From Balneolaceae bacterium (GTDB lineage: Bacteria > Bacteroidota > Rhodothermia > Balneolales > Balneolaceae), in the NCBI GenBank assembly GCA_017643365.1, contig JAEPNO010000015.1, positions 1 through 64,000 on the forward strand: DNA of 64,000 bases, in the 5' to 3' direction. The translations under genes were made by a program, and so were the position numbers. The notes under the pieces are model-generated. The model did not search any database. It was not told the origin of the DNA and saw only the letters and a program-made list of their open reading frames with translations. This document shows, one piece after another, positions 1-9,012 of the stretch (positions are counted from its first letter, which is position 1; each line of letters starts with the position of its first letter).

Positions 1-450
1 ATTTACGGCTTCAAATTTACTGCCATCAATGGCAATAAGTTGCCCTCCAAACACGCCCATGCGTTTGCATAAAACAAGAAATTCGGCGCATACCGCTTGC
101 AATGACTTAGTATTGTCTTTGCGGAAATTAGCAATGGTCTTAAAATCTGGCTGCAATTTACCCAACAACCACATGAACTCGACATTGCGCTGCGTTTCTC
201 GCTGCAGAGCACGGCTACTTCGTAGTCCATGCAAATACCCGTATACATACAACTTGAGAAGTTCTTGGGCTCGGTAAGGAGGCCTACCTGTTGTAGCGAG
301 TTGCGTATGAGTAAATCCTAACTCAAACAGATCCAAACTCTCGATATAGGCATCGATAAACCGAACAGGATGGTTCGCATCTATGTAATCATCAAGAACT
401 GCTGGAAAGAGCGTGGATTGCTTGCGATGGGCAGGACGAATGTAATCCAT
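1..450 (-). CDS. IS1182-family transposase, N-terminal part (runs off the left edge)
   Basis: Reading leftward from an ATG at 448-450 gives 150 codons with no stop to the window edge. The product begins MDYIRPAHRKQSTLFP and contains NHPVRFIDAYIESLDL, TGRPPYRAQELLKLYVYGYL, RNVEFMWLLGKLQPDFKTI and, at the very edge, LIAIDGSKFEAVN. This is the N-terminal DUF772 region and the first catalytic Asp segment (DGSKF) of IS1182-type DDE transposases, which cut and paste their own insertion sequence. Recognition rests on these conserved blocks. The catalytic remainder and the distal inverted repeat lie outside the window, so intactness cannot be judged. The overlapping short frame at 3-248 is a shadow. 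Confidence 0.85.
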   Translation of the reverse strand, partial: MDYIRPAHRKQSTLFPAVLDDYIDANHPVRFIDAYIESLDLFELGFTHTQLATTGRPPYRAQELLKLYVYGYLHGLRSSRALQRETQRNVEFMWLLGKLQPDFKTIANFRKDNTKSLQAVCAEFLVLCKRMGVFGGQLIAIDGSKFEAVN

Positions 451-745
451 AAGTAATACAAATTGGTTGAACTACATTAATAATCAAACACTTATATAGC
501 AAATTAATCATCTACTAATTCCTTACTTTTTACACAGGCTGTGGACCTTCGGAACGATATAAATTGTAGTAGCACTCAGTAACGATTTTCTTAAATATTT
601 AGATTTAAACCATTTTTGTGCCTCAGTGCCTTTGTTCCTTTGCCTCTTTCTCCTCTCCATATTATCAATTCACAAATTTACACTTCGTAATTGCCTTGGC
701 GAGTTAAAAGTCCGACCTTAGCGCTCGAAGAAATCAAGAAAGCAC
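451..745. other. Gene-less spacer holding the end of the insertion sequence
   Basis: No coding frame is supported here. The stretch should contain the terminal inverted repeat of the IS1182-type element, because the transposase start is at 450. The other end is outside the window, so the repeat cannot be paired. Around 616-650 the text runs 'gcctcagtgcctttgttcc', resembling the reverse complement of the CACTAAGG tandem array at 35971-36048. Confidence 0.5.
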
Positions 746-1084
746 ATGAGCGTAAAACAATCTCTCAGTAAAAAAGACTATAAATTCTTAAAAGAACTCG
801 AAGAACTACTGTATGAACGGAAGCATGAGATGCCGAAAGGCTCTTATACAACTTCGATGTACAAAAAGGGTTTAGATAAAATCGCACAAAAAGTGGGTGA
901 AGAAGCCGTTGAAACGGTGATTGCCTCGAAAAATGAGGGCGATAAGGAAACCATTGCTGAAGCAGCAGACTTGCTTTTCCACCTGATGTTGCTCCTCGCC
1001 GAGAAAGACATCCCGCTCCATAAAGTGATTAAGTTATTGCGCAAGCGTCATGATCGCGGTAATCACAAGCATATTGGCGAGTAG
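746..1084 (+). CDS. hisE: Phosphoribosyl-ATP pyrophosphatase (HisE)
   Basis: HisE hydrolyses phosphoribosyl-ATP to phosphoribosyl-AMP, the second step of histidine biosynthesis. The 112-aa product has the family signature GSYTTSMYKKGLDKIAQKVGEEAVETVIA followed by EAADLLFHLMLLLAEKDI, the all-alpha MazG-like fold with acidic metal-binding residues (EE and E..D). Length matches stand-alone HisE rather than the HisIE fusion; no HisI part is visible upstream. It is not near other his genes and lies next to an IS element, so it may have been separated from a his operon. The ATG at 746 leaves a normal short N-terminus. Confidence 0.88.
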   Translation: MSVKQSLSKKDYKFLKELEELLYERKHEMPKGSYTTSMYKKGLDKIAQKVGEEAVETVIASKNEGDKETIAEAADLLFHLMLLLAEKDIPLHKVIKLLRKRHDRGNHKHIGE

Positions 1085-1087
1085 TTA

Positions 1088-1158
1088 ATTCAAAATGAAA
1101 GATTTAAAATTAAAAATGAATTTGTCCTCCTCGGAATTTTTCATTTTAAATTTTGAAT
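1088..1158. terminator. Imperfect AT-rich inverted repeat after hisE
   Basis: An outer stem attcaaaat (1088-1096) pairs with attttgaat (1150-1158), and an inner stem aaaatgaa (1113-1120) pairs with ttcatttt (1140-1147). It sits just past the hisE stop, so a termination or mRNA 3'-end role is plausible. The stem is AT-rich and interrupted. Confidence 0.4.
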
Positions 1159-1306
1159 CTGACAAGCTTATAAATAATGCTCTGCTCGCATTTTGTTTTC
1201 TAGTAGTTGAAATAGGTAATAAGGGAAGATCGACCTAAAATTCTAATGGCGAATCACTGCTAATTTTCACATAATTATCCCAATTAATACATCTGGGGTA
1301 AATATT

Positions 1307-1927
1307 ATGCGATTACTTTTATTCGGTTTGATAGCTCTTCTGGCTACATCCGTAGTACAAGCTCAAACCAAACCACAAGCACTTCAAAAACAAGCAACAT
1401 CACTCGAATACAGTATGTTTCAGGCCCAGCCTGATGTTGTAAAAAATCCCGGTAAAGCATTGTTTTATTCGGTAGGGGCTACTCTTGCAACCTTTGTTGT
1501 TTCGCCTATTCTTTTAAATAGCGATGTTTTCTATACCGCTTCATTTCTGGCTGTGTTGGCGATGTTTTCGTTCGCTCCGGGAGCCGGCTATTTATACATA
1601 GAAGACAGCGATCAATTTTTAAAGGGCGGGGTACAGCGCGGACTCTCAATATTAGCCCTTGGTGCAGGTGGACTTATCTTGGTTGCCTCTTTATTCGACG
1701 ATTTATTCGAAGAGGATGGCGATTCTAACGATGCAGCATATCTTCTTGGCTATGGCTTGATGCTTTCCGGATTCGGCTTCTACGTGTACACAACTTTCCG
1801 CGATTTTATAGGCGTTTACCGCGATACGAATCGGTACAATCAAGAACGTAATCTAAGTATTCGACTTGCACCCGTAGTCGATCCAGTTAATTCTGTGTAT
1901 GGTGCCGGATTTCAAATTCGATTTTAA
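1307..1927 (+). CDS. Uncharacterised exported membrane protein
   Basis: 206 aa. Residues 1-20 (MRLLLFGLIALLATSVVQAQ) form a Sec signal peptide ending in AQA/VQAQ. Hydrophobic segments follow at about 50-68, 78-98, 108-128 and 145-162, suggesting a small inner-membrane protein with its C-terminus ending in RLAPVVDPVNSVYGAGFQIRF, which looks like the last strand of an outer-membrane-type protein. The loop FAPGAGYLYIEDSDQFLKGGVQRGLSI resembles the glycine-rich turn of DUF5683-like membrane proteins, but I do not recognise the family firmly. It stands alone between hisE and the OsmC gene. Confidence 0.7.
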   Translation: MRLLLFGLIALLATSVVQAQTKPQALQKQATSLEYSMFQAQPDVVKNPGKALFYSVGATLATFVVSPILLNSDVFYTASFLAVLAMFSFAPGAGYLYIEDSDQFLKGGVQRGLSILALGAGGLILVASLFDDLFEEDGDSNDAAYLLGYGLMLSGFGFYVYTTFRDFIGVYRDTNRYNQERNLSIRLAPVVDPVNSVYGAGFQIRF

Positions 1928-1987
1928 TTTTTTGATGTCTTCTCTGCTGATTCGTTGTATTTTGGCGAAAAATCAGATCAAACTACT

Positions 1988-2413
1988 ATGGACGTAAAAG
2001 TAAATGTAAACTGGATGGGACAAGGCTTTCACATGGAAGCCGAAAATGAAACCGCGGGCAAAATTCGCATTGATGGCGATCGCAAAATTGGTGGGCTTGA
2101 AGGCGGGATGAGCCCAATGGAAATGTTGTTAGCGGGTGCCGCCGGATGCAGTGCCATCGATGTGATTTCCATACTGGAAAAACAACGCCAAGATTTAAAG
2201 GATTTATCTGTTGAAGTAATTGGCGATCGCGAAAAGCTGAAAGAGGGATATTCACGGTATAATTCTATTCACCTTCATTTTGTGCTTTCGGGTGAGCTGG
2301 ATGAAAAGAAAGTAGCACGAGCGCTCGAGCTTTCCATCACTAAGTATTGCTCGGTATCTAAAGCGCTGGAAAAGGGCTCTGAAATCACCTACGACTTTAC
2401 AATTAAGAATTAA
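1988..2413 (+). CDS. OsmC/Ohr family protein
   Basis: 141 aa from the ATG at 1988 (MDVKVNVNWMGQGFHMEAEN); an upstream TTG at 1955 would add 11 residues unlike the family. OsmC-like thiol peroxidases use two cysteines to reduce organic hydroperoxides. Here MSPMEMLLAGAAGCSAIDVISILEKQRQ carries the first Cys and ITKYCSVSKALEKGSEITYDF the second, in the usual positions. This subgroup (YhfA-like) is often of unknown substrate, so the peroxidase role is family inference. Confidence 0.85.
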   Translation: MDVKVNVNWMGQGFHMEAENETAGKIRIDGDRKIGGLEGGMSPMEMLLAGAAGCSAIDVISILEKQRQDLKDLSVEVIGDREKLKEGYSRYNSIHLHFVLSGELDEKKVARALELSITKYCSVSKALEKGSEITYDFTIKN

Positions 2414-2414
2414 G

Positions 2415-2470
2415 AATTAAGAATTATTCAATTTTCAATGACTTAATTGATCCATTGATAATTCTTAATT
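2415..2470. terminator. Bidirectional hairpin between convergent genes
   Basis: aattaagaattat (2415-2427) is an exact inverted copy of ataattcttaatt (2458-2470). It lies between the convergent OsmC and M28 genes and overlaps the M28 stop. AT-rich, so folding strength is modest. A small direct repeat of 'attaaga' precedes it. Confidence 0.5.
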
Positions 2471-3361
2471 GAATAAATGTTCATCGATAGCCAAAACGGC
2501 ATTTAAAATAACTTGAGCGCTTTTTTTGTAGAATTCCTGAGGGATAGTTTCAAACTCATCAGTTGCCCTGTGGTAATGTTCGTGGTCTTCCACGCCAAAG
2601 TAAATGAATGGAACTCCTTGCCTGAAGAAAGCGCCGTGATCCGATGCATATGTCCAGTCTTGATTGCCATCTTCCGGTCGATCATGACCAAACAGCAGAC
2701 TGATTTCACCGGTTTCTACGCTTTCAAGCACTGGTTTAAATTGCGGAAAATGATACGTCCCCACAGCGTATAATTCGTTCTTTTCATTTTGGGCAATCAT
2801 ATCCATGTTGATGTTCAAAACAACGCGCTCCAAAAAGGTTGAATCGCTAGCTAGAGCAACCGCACCGTTCAGCCCACCTTCTTCGGCATCGAGTGTTGCA
2901 AAAACCATGGTATGATTAGGCTCTACTTTCGAAAAATAATCCATCATTGCCAGTAAACCCGCTGTTCCTGAAGCGTTGTCGTCGGCTCCGTTATAAATCA
3001 GGCTATCGCGAATCCCCAAATGATCGTAATGAGCGGTAATCAGAATCACAGAATCTGTTTTTCCTGCAATACTCCCGATCACATTTATCCCGGTAAGTTC
3101 CTCTCCCCTCCGCTCAAAAGTAAACGGATGCTCCAATGCGCTTTTGAATGGTTGAGCTCCAATTTCTTCATAACGTTGCACCAAAAATGCTCTCGCTTTT
3201 TCGCTTCCCGGAGTTCCCACTAATCGCCCTTCCAGCTTATCGGATGACAGATACTCGATATCAGCAATAAGTTGATCGGTGTTCAGTGTTATTTCTTTTT
3301 GTGGGGATGAGCATTCCATCAACCCAATAAAAAGCAGCGAAAGTAAAGTAGTTTTGTTCAT
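2465..3361 (-). CDS. Secreted M28-family metallopeptidase (aminopeptidase)
   Basis: 298 aa. The N-terminus MNKTTLLSLLFIGLMECSS is a signal peptide, possibly lipoprotein type although LMEC is a poor lipobox. The M28 di-zinc site is visible in order: TAHYDHLG (His and Asp), NGADDNASGTAG (bridging Asp), DAEEGGLNG (catalytic Glu and ligand Glu), NMDMIAQN (Asp) and HYHRATDEF (last His). These enzymes release N-terminal amino acids from peptides outside the cytoplasm. Length is typical for the short single-domain bacterial type without PA domain. It is monocistronic, convergent with the OsmC gene. Confidence 0.9.
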   Translation of the reverse strand: MNKTTLLSLLFIGLMECSSPQKEITLNTDQLIADIEYLSSDKLEGRLVGTPGSEKARAFLVQRYEEIGAQPFKSALEHPFTFERRGEELTGINVIGSIAGKTDSVILITAHYDHLGIRDSLIYNGADDNASGTAGLLAMMDYFSKVEPNHTMVFATLDAEEGGLNGAVALASDSTFLERVVLNINMDMIAQNEKNELYAVGTYHFPQFKPVLESVETGEISLLFGHDRPEDGNQDWTYASDHGAFFRQGVPFIYFGVEDHEHYHRATDEFETIPQEFYKKSAQVILNAVLAIDEHLFN

Positions 3362-3446
3362 AGAAATTGGATGTTTTTGATGAAAGTAGTCAGCAAATGT
3401 ATCACCCTCAATGGAGCTACCTGTTTTTACATCTGCATTACATAAA

Positions 3447-3474
3447 AAAAGCTCATCCCGCAGAATGAGCTTTT
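3447..3474 (-). terminator. Rho-independent terminator of gapA
   Basis: aaaagctcat (3447-3456) pairs with atgagctttt (3465-3474) around an 8-nt loop. Read on the minus strand it follows the gapA stop by about 25 bases and ends in a T tract. Confidence 0.75.
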
Positions 3475-3499
3475 CAATATTTGTATGCTTAATCAGTTA

Positions 3500-4498
3500 T
3501 TAACCGATTCGCTTCACTAAGTCAGCAGTTCTGTGAGCATAACCGGCTTCGTTGTCGTACCAACCGATAACTTTAACCAGGTTACCATCCACTTTAGTGA
3601 TTTGAGAATCGAAGATGTTCGAATGTGGATCTCCAACGATATCTGAAGAAACGATAGGCTCGTCTGTATAACGTAAGATTCCCTTCATAGGACCTTCAGC
3701 AGCTGCTTTAAACGCTGCGTTGATTTCTTCTGCAGTTGTATCTCTGTTCACTTCACAAACGAAATCGGTTAAAGAACCGGTTGGGGTTGGTACACGTACC
3801 GCGCCACCATCCAGTTTTCCGTTCAAGTGTGGAAGAACTAAACCAACCGCTTTAGCTGCACCGGTTGAAGTAGGAATAATATTAATTGCTGCTGCACGAG
3901 CACGACGTAAATCGCTGTGAGGAGCATCCAAAATTCGTTGATCGCCGGTGTAAGCGTGAATGGTAGTCATGAATCCTTTTTTGATTCCCACCAAGTCATC
4001 GATCACTTTTGCCATTGGAGCAAGGCAGTTTGTGGTGCACGATGCATTTGAGAAAATGGTAGTCTCATCGTCGATCTCACCATCATTTACACCAAGTACA
4101 ATGGTTTTAACATCACCTTTTGCAGGAGCAGAAATTACTACTTTCTTCGCGCCTGCTTCGATGTGCTTTCCTGCAGTTTCCGGAGTGGTAAAAAATCCTG
4201 TTGATTCGATTACAACGTCAACACCAAGATCGCCCCAGTTTAAGTTTGCAGGATCGCGCTCTGCAGTAACTTTGAATGAAAGATGATCGATCGTGATTGT
4301 ATCTCCATCAGCAGAAACGTTACCAGCGTAAGTGCCTTGAGTTGAATCATATTTGAAAAGATGGGCTAGTGTAGCAGTGTCGGTTAGGTCGTTTACTCCC
4401 ACTACATCAATATCATCTTTATAGTTTGCTATAATGGCGCGAGTAACCATGCGGCCAATTCGACCAAAACCATTTATTCCAACCTTAATTTTTGCCAT
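3500..4498 (-). CDS. gapA: Glyceraldehyde-3-phosphate dehydrogenase, type I
   Basis: 332 aa. It converts glyceraldehyde-3-phosphate, NAD and phosphate to 1,3-bisphosphoglycerate in glycolysis and gluconeogenesis. The Rossmann motif [11 protein letters not shown] starts the protein, the catalytic cysteine is in [16 protein letters not shown] (about residue 152), the partner His is in [10 protein letters not shown], and the C-terminal [11 protein letters not shown] is invariant in the family. Length is full. It is monocistronic with a terminator behind it and a divergent promoter region shared with the P5C dehydrogenase gene. Confidence 0.97.
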   Translation of the reverse strand: MAKIKVGINGFGRIGRMVTRAIIANYKDDIDVVGVNDLTDTATLAHLFKYDSTQGTYAGNVSADGDTITIDHLSFKVTAERDPANLNWGDLGVDVVIESTGFFTTPETAGKHIEAGAKKVVISAPAKGDVKTIVLGVNDGEIDDETTIFSNASCTTNCLAPMAKVIDDLVGIKKGFMTTIHAYTGDQRILDAPHSDLRRARAAAINIIPTSTGAAKAVGLVLPHLNGKLDGGAVRVPTPTGSLTDFVCEVNRDTTAEEINAAFKAAAEGPMKGILRYTDEPIVSSDIVGDPHSNIFDSQITKVDGNLVKVIGWYDNEAGYAHRTADLVKRIG

Positions 4499-4747
4499 TT
4501 CTTTTCCTCTGTATTAATTATTTATGTGGATAGTCTATGTTTTTGAACACGAACATATAACTATCATGTAAAGTTCTTATGAAGTGTTAAACTACCACTA
4601 CTAAGTCCCATTTTCAATGGTTTTACAGCAAGATAATGCAGCTTTATACTATCTTTGAGATGGGAGCGCTTTTCTACGTATATTTGTTACCTGAATTGAA
4701 GATTAAATCAAAAAACCTGAGAACAAAAAGGAGTTAAAAGATACAAG
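4499..4747. promoter_or_regulatory. Divergent promoter region of gapA and the P5C dehydrogenase gene
   Basis: No gene. TATCTTTG at 4650-4657 matches the Bacteroidota -7 element (TAnnTTTG) on the plus strand, about 90 bases before the dehydrogenase start. I do not see a well-spaced TTG -33 box. A strong Shine-Dalgarno-like aaaggag at 4727-4733 precedes the ATG at 4748. Confidence 0.4.
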
Positions 4748-6358
4748 ATGTCTGATATCACCCTAGAAAAATTTGAAAATGAAGTTTATTTAGACTTCAA
4801 CGACCCCACCATCGACGCCGCACAGAAGAAAGCTATTGAAGAAGCTCGTGCTGGTTTCGGCAAAGAACACGACATGTATATTAACGGCGAGTGGGTGAAA
4901 GGAGAATCAGGTACTTTCGAAAGTATCAATCCATCGAACACCAACGAAGTAATCGGGTCTTTTCAATTGGCAAGCACCGAGCAGGCACTTAGTGCTCTTG
5001 ATGCAGCCTGGGAAGCCTTCGAAACCTGGCAGTACACTCCAGCTAAAGAACGTGCAGAATATTTATTAAAAGCTGCTGATGTAGTTAAGCGTCGTCGCAT
5101 GGAAATCAACGCTTGGATGGTTAGCGAAGCCGGTAAAAACTACTTGGAAGCTGACGCCGACACTGCAGAAGGCATCGACTTTTTGATCTATTACGCATAC
5201 GAAGCGATGCGTTTGGATGCAGGAATGCAGGTTAAAGATAGTTGGGGCGATGCCAACAAAACTATTTATATGCCACTGGGCGCTGGTGTTTCTATTTCGC
5301 CGTGGAACTTCCCATTTGCGATCACTTTAGGTATGGCTGCCGCACCCATCGTTGCAGGAAATACTGTTGTTGCTAAGCCATCACCGGATACTCCAAAACT
5401 TGGTCATGTAATCGCTGAGATATTTGAAGAAGTTGGATTACCGAAAGGCGTATTTAACTTCGTAACCGGAGAGAACATCGAAGTGGGTGAAGCATTAACG
5501 ACCAGCCCAAAAACCAGATTTATCTCTTTCACCGGCTCAAAAGCCGTTGGTTTACATATGGCTGAAATCGCCGGAAAAGTGGTTGAAGGTCAGCATTTCT
5601 TAAAGCGACTTGTTTGCGAGTTGGGTGGTAAAAACGCCACCGTTGTTGATGCAGATGCTGACATCGACTTAGCAGCTGATGAAATCGTTAAAGGTGCTTT
5701 CGGCTTTCAAGGTCAGAAATGTTCAGCCGGATCACGAACCATCGTTGTGGAGAGCGTGTATGATGAACTGCTCGAAAAAGTTGTGGAAAAAACGAAAGTT
5801 CTTAAAGTTGGCGATGCCAAAGATAACTATCCAAACGGACCGGTTGTGAACCAAAAAGCCGTGGATAAAATCATGAGCTACATTGAAATCGGCAAGAAAG
5901 AAGGTCGATTGATGGCTGGTGGTAAGATGGCGGATACTGAAAATCCGGGTTATTACATCGAACCAACCGTATTTGCTGATGTAGCTGAAGATGCTCGCAT
6001 CGCCCAAGAAGAAATTTTTGGTCCAGTTACTGCTTTCATCAAAGCTAAAGACACTGATGATGCACTTCGTATTGCAAACAGCACTCAGTATGGATTAACC
6101 GGCGCCTATTTCAGCCGTGATCCAAAGAAAATTGAGCGTGCATTACGCGAATACAAAGTGGGTAATCTGTACATCAACAGAAAATGTACCGGAGCACTTG
6201 TTGGCGCTCAGCCATTTGGTGGATTTAATATGAGTGGTACCGACGCTAAAGCCGGTGGCCGCGATTATCTGCTTTATTTCCTTCAGCCAAAATCAATGAC
6301 TTTACGTCCGCATAAAGATGTAGACATGAGTTTACCTGAATTCAGCTACACGAAGTAA
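4748..6358 (+). CDS. pruA: L-glutamate gamma-semialdehyde (delta-1-pyrroline-5-carboxylate) dehydrogenase
   Basis: 536 aa NAD-dependent aldehyde dehydrogenase completing proline (and arginine/ornithine) breakdown to glutamate. NAD-binding [10 protein letters not shown] and SFTGSKAVG, general base Glu in [11 protein letters not shown], and catalytic Cys in [15 protein letters not shown] are all present, with the C-terminal [14 protein letters not shown] typical of this clade rather than of generic aldehyde dehydrogenases. It is not fused to proline dehydrogenase (unlike PutA), so a separate PRODH must act upstream; none is in this window. The symbol could equally be rocA. Confidence 0.92.
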   Translation: MSDITLEKFENEVYLDFNDPTIDAAQKKAIEEARAGFGKEHDMYINGEWVKGESGTFESINPSNTNEVIGSFQLASTEQALSALDAAWEAFETWQYTPAKERAEYLLKAADVVKRRRMEINAWMVSEAGKNYLEADADTAEGIDFLIYYAYEAMRLDAGMQVKDSWGDANKTIYMPLGAGVSISPWNFPFAITLGMAAAPIVAGNTVVAKPSPDTPKLGHVIAEIFEEVGLPKGVFNFVTGENIEVGEALTTSPKTRFISFTGSKAVGLHMAEIAGKVVEGQHFLKRLVCELGGKNATVVDADADIDLAADEIVKGAFGFQGQKCSAGSRTIVVESVYDELLEKVVEKTKVLKVGDAKDNYPNGPVVNQKAVDKIMSYIEIGKKEGRLMAGGKMADTENPGYYIEPTVFADVAEDARIAQEEIFGPVTAFIKAKDTDDALRIANSTQYGLTGAYFSRDPKKIERALREYKVGNLYINRKCTGALVGAQPFGGFNMSGTDAKAGGRDYLLYFLQPKSMTLRPHKDVDMSLPEFSYTK

Positions 6359-6375
6359 ATAATTCGACATTAAAA

Positions 6376-6410
6376 TAGCCCGCTTGGTGATGCCATAGCG
6401 GGCTTTTTTT
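6376..6410 (+). terminator. Rho-independent terminator of the P5C dehydrogenase gene
   Basis: agcccgct (6376-6383) pairs with agcgggct (6397-6404), followed by a run of T. A textbook intrinsic terminator 18 bases after the stop codon. Confidence 0.88.
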
Positions 6411-6750
6411 ATTTAACAATATTTGGGAATAAGGAAGAAGGAGAAAAGGATTTGAAGACGAACAAATAACCATTAACGACTAACGAAAGATGGTAATGCA
6501 ATAGTAAGTCCTCCTTTGAAGGAGGTGGATCCCGACGAATAGTCGGGAGACGGAGGATGTTGCCACAGAGTACCGGAGCTAGTTTCAAATTCTATGGGGT
6601 TCGAATTTGCGAATAGTCCTACATTTAACATTTAAATCTTAGCATTTAAAATTGCTCTGGTGCCTGAGAATGCTTCGTCGCAGGCTCCTCGCAAACGGCG
6701 TCGACATAAATTTCCGTGGTTTTGTGTTTTTGTGGCTAAAGATTTTGGAC
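6411..6750. repeat. Gene-less spacer with a REP-like double palindrome
   Basis: At about 6512-6560 two short palindromes lie in series: cctcctttgaaggagg and cccgacgaatagtcggg, followed by 'agacggaggatgt'. This is the shape of the small dispersed intergenic repeats common in Bacteroidota. No coding frame is supported in the stretch. Confidence 0.5.
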
Positions 6751-7452
6751 TTAGTCGAGATCGTCATCCATTTCGTCGGGGGCAATTTCATCCGAAACCA
6801 AATCATCAACGTCATGAGTGTCATCTAACATTGAGTCCTCATCATCGTCACCGATGTCTTCTCCTTTTTTTTCTTTGGGCGGTTTAGCCACATAATTCGC
6901 ACCAGCCCTTTTTAGAATAATAGCAATGTCTTCTTGTTCATTCTCCGTAGCAATGTTCATTGCAGTATCGTTATTTCTGTCTTTGAGAAACAGATTCGCA
7001 CCTTGCTCAAGCAGATATTTTACAACCTCAATATGACCGTCTTTGGCTGCAACCATTAGTGCTGTGTGCCCCCAGCGCTGCTGGAAATCTACGTCTGCGC
7101 CTTTTTCTACTAACAATTTAACTGCTTCCAGGTTGCCGTAGCGAGCCGCTACAATCAAAGCGAGCGAGCTCACTTTCACTCCTTTTTCGAACATGTAGTT
7201 CATCATTTCGATGTTACCTACTTCGGCTGCACGTTGCAGAGCCGTCCCCCCCATCTTAGTTTCGATATTGAGATCGGCACCAAAATCACCCAAGTATTTA
7301 ACAATTTCGAAGTGATTTTTTTCCGCAGCAATAATTATGGCACTGGCTCCACTGCTGTTCGTTTCATTTAAATCGGCTCCTTCTTTGTGAAGTCGTTTAA
7401 CGGTTTCGAAATCTCCGTTCCTAGCTGCATTAACAAGTTCTACTGAATTCAT
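6751..7452 (-). CDS. Ankyrin-repeat protein with acidic tail
   Basis: 233 aa, no signal peptide, so probably cytoplasmic. About six ankyrin repeats run from residue 1 to 190; clear consensus units are ALMVAAKDGHIEVVKYLLEQGAN and ALQRAAEVGNIEMMNYMFEKG, which form protein-binding helix-turn-helix stacks. The last 45 residues are strongly acidic (GDDDEDSMLDDTHDVDD...DEMDDDLD) after a KPPKEKK linker. The partner is unknown. It is followed downstream by the repeat-bearing spacer and lies just upstream of (3' to, in transcription) the fmt-def-ruvX group on the same strand. Confidence 0.9.
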   Translation of the reverse strand: MNSVELVNAARNGDFETVKRLHKEGADLNETNSSGASAIIIAAEKNHFEIVKYLGDFGADLNIETKMGGTALQRAAEVGNIEMMNYMFEKGVKVSSLALIVAARYGNLEAVKLLVEKGADVDFQQRWGHTALMVAAKDGHIEVVKYLLEQGANLFLKDRNNDTAMNIATENEQEDIAIILKRAGANYVAKPPKEKKGEDIGDDDEDSMLDDTHDVDDLVSDEIAPDEMDDDLD

Positions 7453-7527
7453 CTCTTTCCTTATTTTTGACTTTGCGAGATAATAAAAAACGGAATTACG
7501 AACTCAAACTTTTAATTCATCAAAAAC

Positions 7528-8442
7528 TTAATTAAATCTACCGGTTGGGTAGTTGCCTGCTAAAAACTGAGCCGTATTCATCCGTCGCTTTCCAGGGAAC
7601 TGTAATTCTAAAATTTCTATGGTTCCATTGCTACAACCAACTAGCATCTTATCATCTTTGATCAGGATTTCCCCGGCATCGATGTTGGCATCCGGACCCG
7701 GTTTTGCCTGATAAAAATTTACTCTCTCTCCTTCCAGCATGCCAAATGCAGTAGGAAATGGACACAAGCCACGAATGTGATTATGCACTTCATCTACTGA
7801 TCGGGCAAAGTTTGTGTGGCAATGTTCTTTAAATAGTTTTGGAGCAGGACTTGCTTCCGCATCGTTTTGGGAAAGCAGTGTATAATCGCCGGTTTCAATC
7901 AAGTTAACCGCATCGAGCAGCGCATCGCTGCCCATCATGCGCAGCCGTTCGTACAGATCACCGGTGGTTTCTTCCCAACCAATATCAGTTTCTTTTTGCA
8001 GAATTATATTCCCGGTATCCACTAGTTCATCCAAAAAGAAAATGGTGCACCCGGTTTTTTCTTCACCATTCATAATTGCCCAATGGATAGGTGCTGCTCC
8101 GCGATATTTAGGCAGTAACGAAGCATGTAGATTAACGGATCCGATTTTTGGTATTTCCAGCACCGATTTAGGTAACACACGAAAAGCCACAACAACCAAC
8201 AAATCAGGTTCTAACGCTTTTAACTGGTTTGCGAATTCTTCGGATTTTAGATCTTCAACTTCAATAACCGGTAATCCCAACTCAATTGCTCTTGCTTTAA
8301 CCGGCGTGGGAGAAAGTGATTTGCCTCGCCCTCTTCTCTTATCAACATTGGAAACTACTGCTGAAATGGTGTGTGATGAACTGTGTAATTTCTCAAGACT
8401 GGGAATCGCAAATTCCGGCGACCCCATAAAAACAATTTTCAT
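7528..8442 (-). CDS. fmt: Methionyl-tRNA formyltransferase
   Basis: 304 aa. Fmt formylates initiator Met-tRNA using 10-formyl-THF. The N-terminus MKIVFMGSPEFAIPSLEKL, the folate/catalytic block SVNLHASLLPKYRGAAPIHWAIMNGE (Asn, His and downstream Asp in FFLDELVDTG) and a C-terminal OB-like domain match the family at full length. It lies 4 bases after def on the same strand, the usual def-fmt coupling, in which the deformylase removes what Fmt adds. Confidence 0.96.
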   Translation of the reverse strand: MKIVFMGSPEFAIPSLEKLHSSSHTISAVVSNVDKRRGRGKSLSPTPVKARAIELGLPVIEVEDLKSEEFANQLKALEPDLLVVVAFRVLPKSVLEIPKIGSVNLHASLLPKYRGAAPIHWAIMNGEEKTGCTIFFLDELVDTGNIILQKETDIGWEETTGDLYERLRMMGSDALLDAVNLIETGDYTLLSQNDAEASPAPKLFKEHCHTNFARSVDEVHNHIRGLCPFPTAFGMLEGERVNFYQAKPGPDANIDAGEILIKDDKMLVGCSNGTIEILELQFPGKRRMNTAQFLAGNYPTGRFN

Positions 8443-8446
8443 AAAC

Positions 8447-8998
8447 TTATTTTGGTTTAACCGGGTAACTGGTTTCTCTCAATCCTTTGTCGATTTCTTT
8501 TAGATCGGATTTGTGCATTCTTCGGCGAAAGGCACTCAAATAATCGATAAATAACACACCTTCGAGGTGATCGTACTCATGCTGAATAACGCGAGCAACC
8601 CAGCCGTCAAATTCTTTGGTTTGCTCTTCAAATTTATCATCCCGATAATTAACCACCACTTTCTCCGGACGTGTAACTTTATCAGTCACCTCAGGAATAC
8701 TCAGGCATCCTTCGTCCATCGTAATTTTATCGCCCTTTTTCTCGATAATTTCGGGATTGATGAATAACAATGGCCCAAATGTTTCTTCATCTTCATCTGC
8801 CATAGGATCGGCATCCATCACAAAAATACGGTGTAAAGATCCTACTTGTGGTGCTGCAAGTCCAACTCCATCCGAGTTGTACATGGTTTCGAACATATCA
8901 TTAATAAATGACTGAATTTCAGGTGTTAGAGCTTCAACCGGTGTAGTTTTTTGGCGTAAAACGGGATCGTTGTAAGTTACAATAGGCAGAATGGGCAT
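8447..8998 (-). CDS. def: Peptide deformylase
   Basis: 183 aa iron/zinc enzyme that strips the N-formyl group from nascent proteins. All three motifs are intact: GVGLAAPQVG (motif 1), EGCLSIP (motif 2, metal Cys) and VIQHEYDHLEGVLF (motif 3, HExxH). It is co-directional with ruvX (15-base gap) and fmt (4-base gap), forming an apparent operon with the HU gene upstream. Confidence 0.97.
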   Translation of the reverse strand: MPILPIVTYNDPVLRQKTTPVEALTPEIQSFINDMFETMYNSDGVGLAAPQVGSLHRIFVMDADPMADEDEETFGPLLFINPEIIEKKGDKITMDEGCLSIPEVTDKVTRPEKVVVNYRDDKFEEQTKEFDGWVARVIQHEYDHLEGVLFIDYLSAFRRRMHKSDLKEIDKGLRETSYPVKPK

Positions 8999-9012
8999 GT
9001 GCTAGAATGCTT

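Noticed and set aside
7937-8503. 188-codon plus-strand frame
   Set aside because: It is antisense to fmt and def, both clear full-length genes; its composition follows their codons in shadow.
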